The translations under genes and the position numbers were made by a program. Shown in pieces: positions 60,409 through 64,000 of a DNA stretch of 64,000 nucleotides. The stretch comes from Calycina herbarum (taxonomy: Eukaryota > Ascomycota > Leotiomycetes > Helotiales > Pezizellaceae). Below the pieces are notes generated by a model, which did no database searches, was not told the origin of the DNA, and saw only the letters and a list, made by a program, of their open reading frames with translations. Location: positions 124,001 through 188,000 of the forward strand of contig LLEY01000038.1 of assembly GCA_001414485.1 (NCBI GenBank), read 5' to 3'. Each line of letters opens with the position of its first letter. Within the stretch, counting starts at the first letter, position 1.

Positions 60409-61776
60409 ATGAAATTGACTTTGACCCTACTAACGGTGCTGCTGGAAGCAAGACTGGCTGTTGGGAGTCTAGTCATTATAGGGGAGCCAGAACTCGTTGT
60501 TCGGCAAGGACCCAGTGGACCACCACCTTCGGCATCCAGTAAGTTCATTATCTCATTGAAACTACATAAGGGGTTATCTAATTTTCGACTCTTCAAGGCT
60601 GTATATTTCAGTTTGCACCAGGCCTGATTATAATCCCGATTGGCATCCCGTAAGTTCTCAAAATTTCCAAAACTCAATTTCGAGAGCAAAACTAACGAAA
60701 CAATTAGACCCCAACCGGCTGACCCTCTTGGATTTTGTTCTGAATTTATTCAATCGTCGACAACTGTCATCAAGACTTCCTCGTTCACAAGAACGGCCAC
60801 TGTTACTAAACCCACAACAGTTGGAGTGACAACGACTTCCACTCGTTTGGTCACCAGCGTTGTTACTCTCACCAGTTTTGGTACACAATCCTTGACATGG
60901 ACAACAATTACTAGTAAGCCAACTACTTCAAAGCCTACAACATCACCAACTACCTCCACGACCATTATCACAAGTACTTCAGTTACTTCAACTACTTCGT
61001 AGGCAATTCCCCTCCCCATCCGATATACCTAAACTAATTTCCGAATAACAGCGCACCAACACCCACGACAACGGGCGCAGTATGCCCAACACCCGTAGCA
61101 GATCAAACCTGTGGCCTCGGAGGCTGGGGCTACGCAACGAACAACATCTACTCAGCCTCATCAGTTGACGCCCTATCCTGCCACCAACTCTGTCTCAAAA
61201 ATCCAGACTGCAAATCCTTCCAAGTCCTCGGCGATAAAGCAGATCCAGTACCACAATGTAACCTCTACAATGTTCCTTCGGGTGGGAACAATACCATCCC
61301 GGGTACAGCATCACCATATCTCTTTTATGATAGAGGCTGTCCTGATTATTCTCCGGTATGTAAAATCCTTCTCGTAGGATGAGGTTTGAGGCTAATGGTT
61401 TAATAGACCACATGTAAATTCAAGAGAGATGACCTCGCAACTCGGGTCCCTACCCCGTGGTATTTCTCGGGCATACCAAGCGAGACATTGAGTGATATAT
61501 GTACTTGTATGGTTACTAAACCTCTGCCAACTGCTGTGGCTACGCAGACTGTCTCTCAAGTAGTCACTTCGACAACGGCTGTAAGTCTCCCAAAACAAGC
61601 TTCTAGCTAAAAACCATACTTACTATTCAAATTAGATTCTTGTACCAACTACGCAAACTTTTGCTGTTACTACCACTGCGGCGACGATTTCTACCACGGC
61701 GGTGACGAGGATTACTACTGTTTATGCTACGCAGACTGTTACGGTTGGGTCTTTTGGGATGGTTGCTAGGGTGTGA
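60409..61776 (+). CDS. secreted Ser/Thr-rich protein with PAN/apple-like domain
   Basis: Six exons: 60409-60538, 60622-60649, 60708-60998, 61052-61355, 61407-61580 and 61636-61776 (TGA), 355 aa. The N-terminal signal peptide (MKLTLTLLTVLLEARLAVGS) is followed by PPQPADPLGFC, a Thr/Ser-rich stretch (~60-160) likely to be O-glycosylated, and a PAN/apple-like Cys module (~170-250: TCGLGGWGYA, ALSCHQLCLKNPDCKSFQV, PQCNLYNV, FYDRGCPD). A Thr-rich tail with TTVYATQTVTVG repeats ends the protein. Probably secreted or wall-bound; adhesion or carbohydrate binding is only inferred. The 28 nt second exon is needed to join SASS to LIIIPIGIP. No GPI signal is obvious. Confidence 0.78.
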
Positions 61777-62272
61777 AGGCATGAGGTGTGGGGGTGTGGG
61801 GATGGAGGGAACTAATTCAAAATACTTTGTTAATTGAATCAAAATCTTGAAAATATATTTTAAATATCCAATCCGGAGGTTCGTCCTCGTTGACTTGGCT
61901 CTGACTTTAAGTAGAGTTCACAGTTCGAGGGATTTCTCTTATTCACAGTCTCACTTCAGAAGACGAGACACTTCATTTCACGACAAGGTCATCAATTCAT
62001 AAGGCAGTACTTTATCTAGTACATTTTTCCGCAAGCAGACCTGGCAGACCTGGGACAAGATCAAATACCCGTCCATGTCTTGCCCCCTCAGTACGTCACG
62101 AAAAATTCCCAAATATCCAAATGCAATCCTTCCCATCCAACCTGCAGATAGGTAGGACAGGAAGATGGCGTCAGATCCAGACCCAGATGAAGTACTCCAT
62201 TTTTTACAGGACCCCCATAATAATAAACGCCAGTAGCCCCTTTTGTGTTACCCCATATGTATCGGTCGCAGC
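61777..62272. other. convergent spacer
   Basis: 3' flanks of the PAN-like and methyltransferase-like genes. Nothing recognisable. Confidence 0.6.
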
Positions 62273-63546
62273 TTATTTGAAAAGCTTGTTATTGGGGTCT
62301 TTAACATTGAGGAAGGTGTACTGGTTGGATTGTCAGTCAGTATTGCACGGCATATTTCTCTTGGGGGAGGAGCAGGGGAAGGGGCGGGGCAACAAAACAT
62401 ACCTCAGCCAATCGTGGGTTTCCATCCTCAAACTTAAGACTAACGGCCAACAAGTTCGGCTCAGTCCAAGCTGGTCGCATTCCTCTGTGTTCCATGCTCT
62501 CCCACCAATCTAGGAAAATCGGATATGTGATGCCTTGATTTTGGAAGAGATGTAGTTCGATAAGCATTTGTCCGATGGGCATTTCGGTTCCGGCGTCTTG
62601 GGTGTGCGAGTTTAGGGAGGAGAGTGCATTGAACTCGGCGTACTCGATGTCGATTTTGAGGATGTCGCTACAGAGAATGATGGTTAGTAAGTTGGTTTGG
62701 AGAGGGGGAGGGAGGATGCAAGGGATAGGCTGGGTAGGCGTACATGTAATCGTGTCCATTCATCTGCATCAAATCTTGAATGGTATACGATGGTGGTGTA
62801 CTCGAGGGGTTGGTCGAGGAGCTGATTGCTGCGCGAAGGAAGTGGGTTCGTGCCTTGAATTCTGGTTTGATCTGTGGTCCGAACTCGTCGACCGAGAAGT
62901 CGTATCCAAAGATCTCGCAATTGGTTCTCTCGAGCATTTCTTGTTCTATGATTGGTCTGTTAATCAAACGTCGACCCGATAGAACGTATTGGGACATACC
63001 AAAGCTCGACTCGTTTTGTACACCAAAAGAGTAGATGATGCACGGTCGAGTATTCTTCTCATATCGGCTCATGCCACAAACCCATTTACCTCCATCCCCC
63101 ATCTTGCCAATGCGCTCAACCTCCCATGGGCAGTTGTATGAGGCAGGGACGAGATCCCAGACGGAGACAGGTGTTGTAAAATAGGAGGGTCCGTCTACTG
63201 CAGGAAAACTTGAAGTTGATGTTAGCCCTTGTTTCAATATATCAAACAAAGATAGCTTCGAGATTCAGGTCCACTGGCAAATAACTTACAAGTCCAGCCC
63301 TGGATACTGCTGGCGGAAGGCGTGTCTTTGGTCAACAGTCTTCTGCCACAACTTCTCGCTGGTCTGCATCATTGACTTGATATTTCCTCTTCCAAGCGAA
63401 CCAGATATCCGATTTCTGAAGTCCTCGGCCGATTTGGGAACCCAGTTTGGCAATTCTCCATGATTGCTGCTAATCTGTCCAAAGAGGACGATGAGTAACA
63501 GTGCTGCTGCACCGAAGATGGCGAATTGTGCTAGTTTGGATCTCAT
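62273..63546 (-). CDS. METTL24-like methyltransferase-domain membrane protein
   Basis: Five exons on the minus strand: 63546-63290, 63208-63000, 62945-62744, 62667-62403 and 62320-62273 (TAA), 326 aa. An N-terminal signal anchor (LAQFAIFGAAALLLIVLFGQ) suggests a type II Golgi/ER protein. The domain follows with blocks CPWEVERIGKMGDGGKWVCG, PCIIYSFGVQNESSFE, TNCEIFGYDFSVDEFGP, DILKIDIEYAEFNAL and IGQMLIELHLF. This matches the METTL24/FkbM-like methyltransferase group widespread in fungi. Substrate is unknown. The final exon encodes YTFLNVKDPNNKLFK. Every junction restores a domain block. Confidence 0.85.
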
Positions 63547-64000
63547 CTTGACAGACGTTAAGTGTCAAAACGTGATTGATGTTGAATGGAGACTGGGTGC
63601 GATGGATTGTTAACACCTGTGTAATAACGACAGATCTGAGTTGGTCAGGATGTTGAAAGATTGTCCAATTTAAAAGCAAACAGCCAGCGACGTGAATAAA
63701 ACAAAATAGTTGGAAGGTCCAGCTCCGTTATGTAGTGAATGGTGAGATATCTACCTCCAACAGACAATGCAGCTAACCAGCGAATAAGAAAGCAGAGCAA
63801 TTCCCACCATTCCTTTCTGGAACACCCCTGATCCACCCGCCTGCAAACACTGTTTGCTTTTGATAATGCAATGACGAACAAACTAAAGACAAACCATCAT
63901 GGACCAAGCCATGGGGCTGAATAAGGATCCCTTGACTCTCCACATCTTCGCCAGTTGATGACATAAAGCACAAACCACAGTATGGCCTTTCAAGACAGTC
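63547..64000. other. upstream flank of the methyltransferase-like gene
   Basis: Promoter and 5' leader of the METTL24-like gene, running to the window end. No other gene supported. Confidence 0.55.

Noticed and set aside
1..64000. tRNA or rRNA genes
   Set aside because: I looked for T-loop-like GGTTCGAATCC patterns with matching acceptor stems and found none convincing by eye; a covariance-model scan would settle it.

Overview
This window is nuclear DNA of a filamentous ascomycete (Pezizomycotina). Genes carry many short introns (about 48-120 nt) with GT..AG borders and CTAAC/CTGAC branch-like motifs. The conserved products (KGD4, MED18, COX8, MTR4, MVD1, SPT16, CDC50, SAE2/CtIP, RTA1-like, quinate-repressor-like) are typical of that group. 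The protein sequences feel closest to Leotiomycetes, but this is an impression and was not tested by search. I assembled 19 spliced gene models and one apparently broken gene by hand from reading frames and splice signals; coding length is divisible by three in every intact model.

Layout. 1-9.7 kb: KGD4(-), MED18(+), COX8(-), MTR4(+). 12.7-16.3 kb: DENN/C1 protein(+). 18.1-20.5 kb: MVD1(-) and a cytochrome heme lyase(+) sharing a ~250 bp divergent promoter. 20.8-25.2 kb: RUS/DUF647 membrane protein(-) and RTA1-like protein(-). 27.5-29.1 kb: a damaged small gene next to an AT-rich, RIP-like block. 32.9-34.9 kb: amino acid permease(+). 36.7-37.5 kb: unrecognised membrane protein(+). 39.1-42.3 kb: GNAT acetyltransferase(+) facing a sugar transporter(-). 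47.1-49.2 kb: AROM/quinate-repressor-like protein(+). 50.2-53.6 kb: SPT16(+). 54.6-59.4 kb: CDC50(-) and SAE2/CtIP(-). 60.4-63.5 kb: secreted PAN-like protein(+) facing a METTL24-like methyltransferase(-). Most genes are housekeeping (chromatin, transcription, RNA decay, mitochondrial respiration, sterol precursor, membrane transport). They do not form one pathway or a secondary-metabolite cluster.

The intergenic DNA is the unusual part. The strongest signal is an array at about 17.22-17.78 kb of roughly eleven 27-bp near-perfect palindromes (consensus GCTATTgGTAGGT-N-ACCTACcAATAGC), spaced about every 45 bp between the DENN gene and MVD1. A separate 19-bp minisatellite at 3.03-3.24 kb has relatives at 38.05-38.17 kb and perhaps 49.58-49.66 kb; the first two share a GGGGGCC-centred palindrome. 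There are also two copies of a ~210-220 bp MITE-like element (TIR core AAAAGCGGCAGT), another MITE-like element at 23.46 kb, and a RIP-like block at 28.1-29.1 kb.
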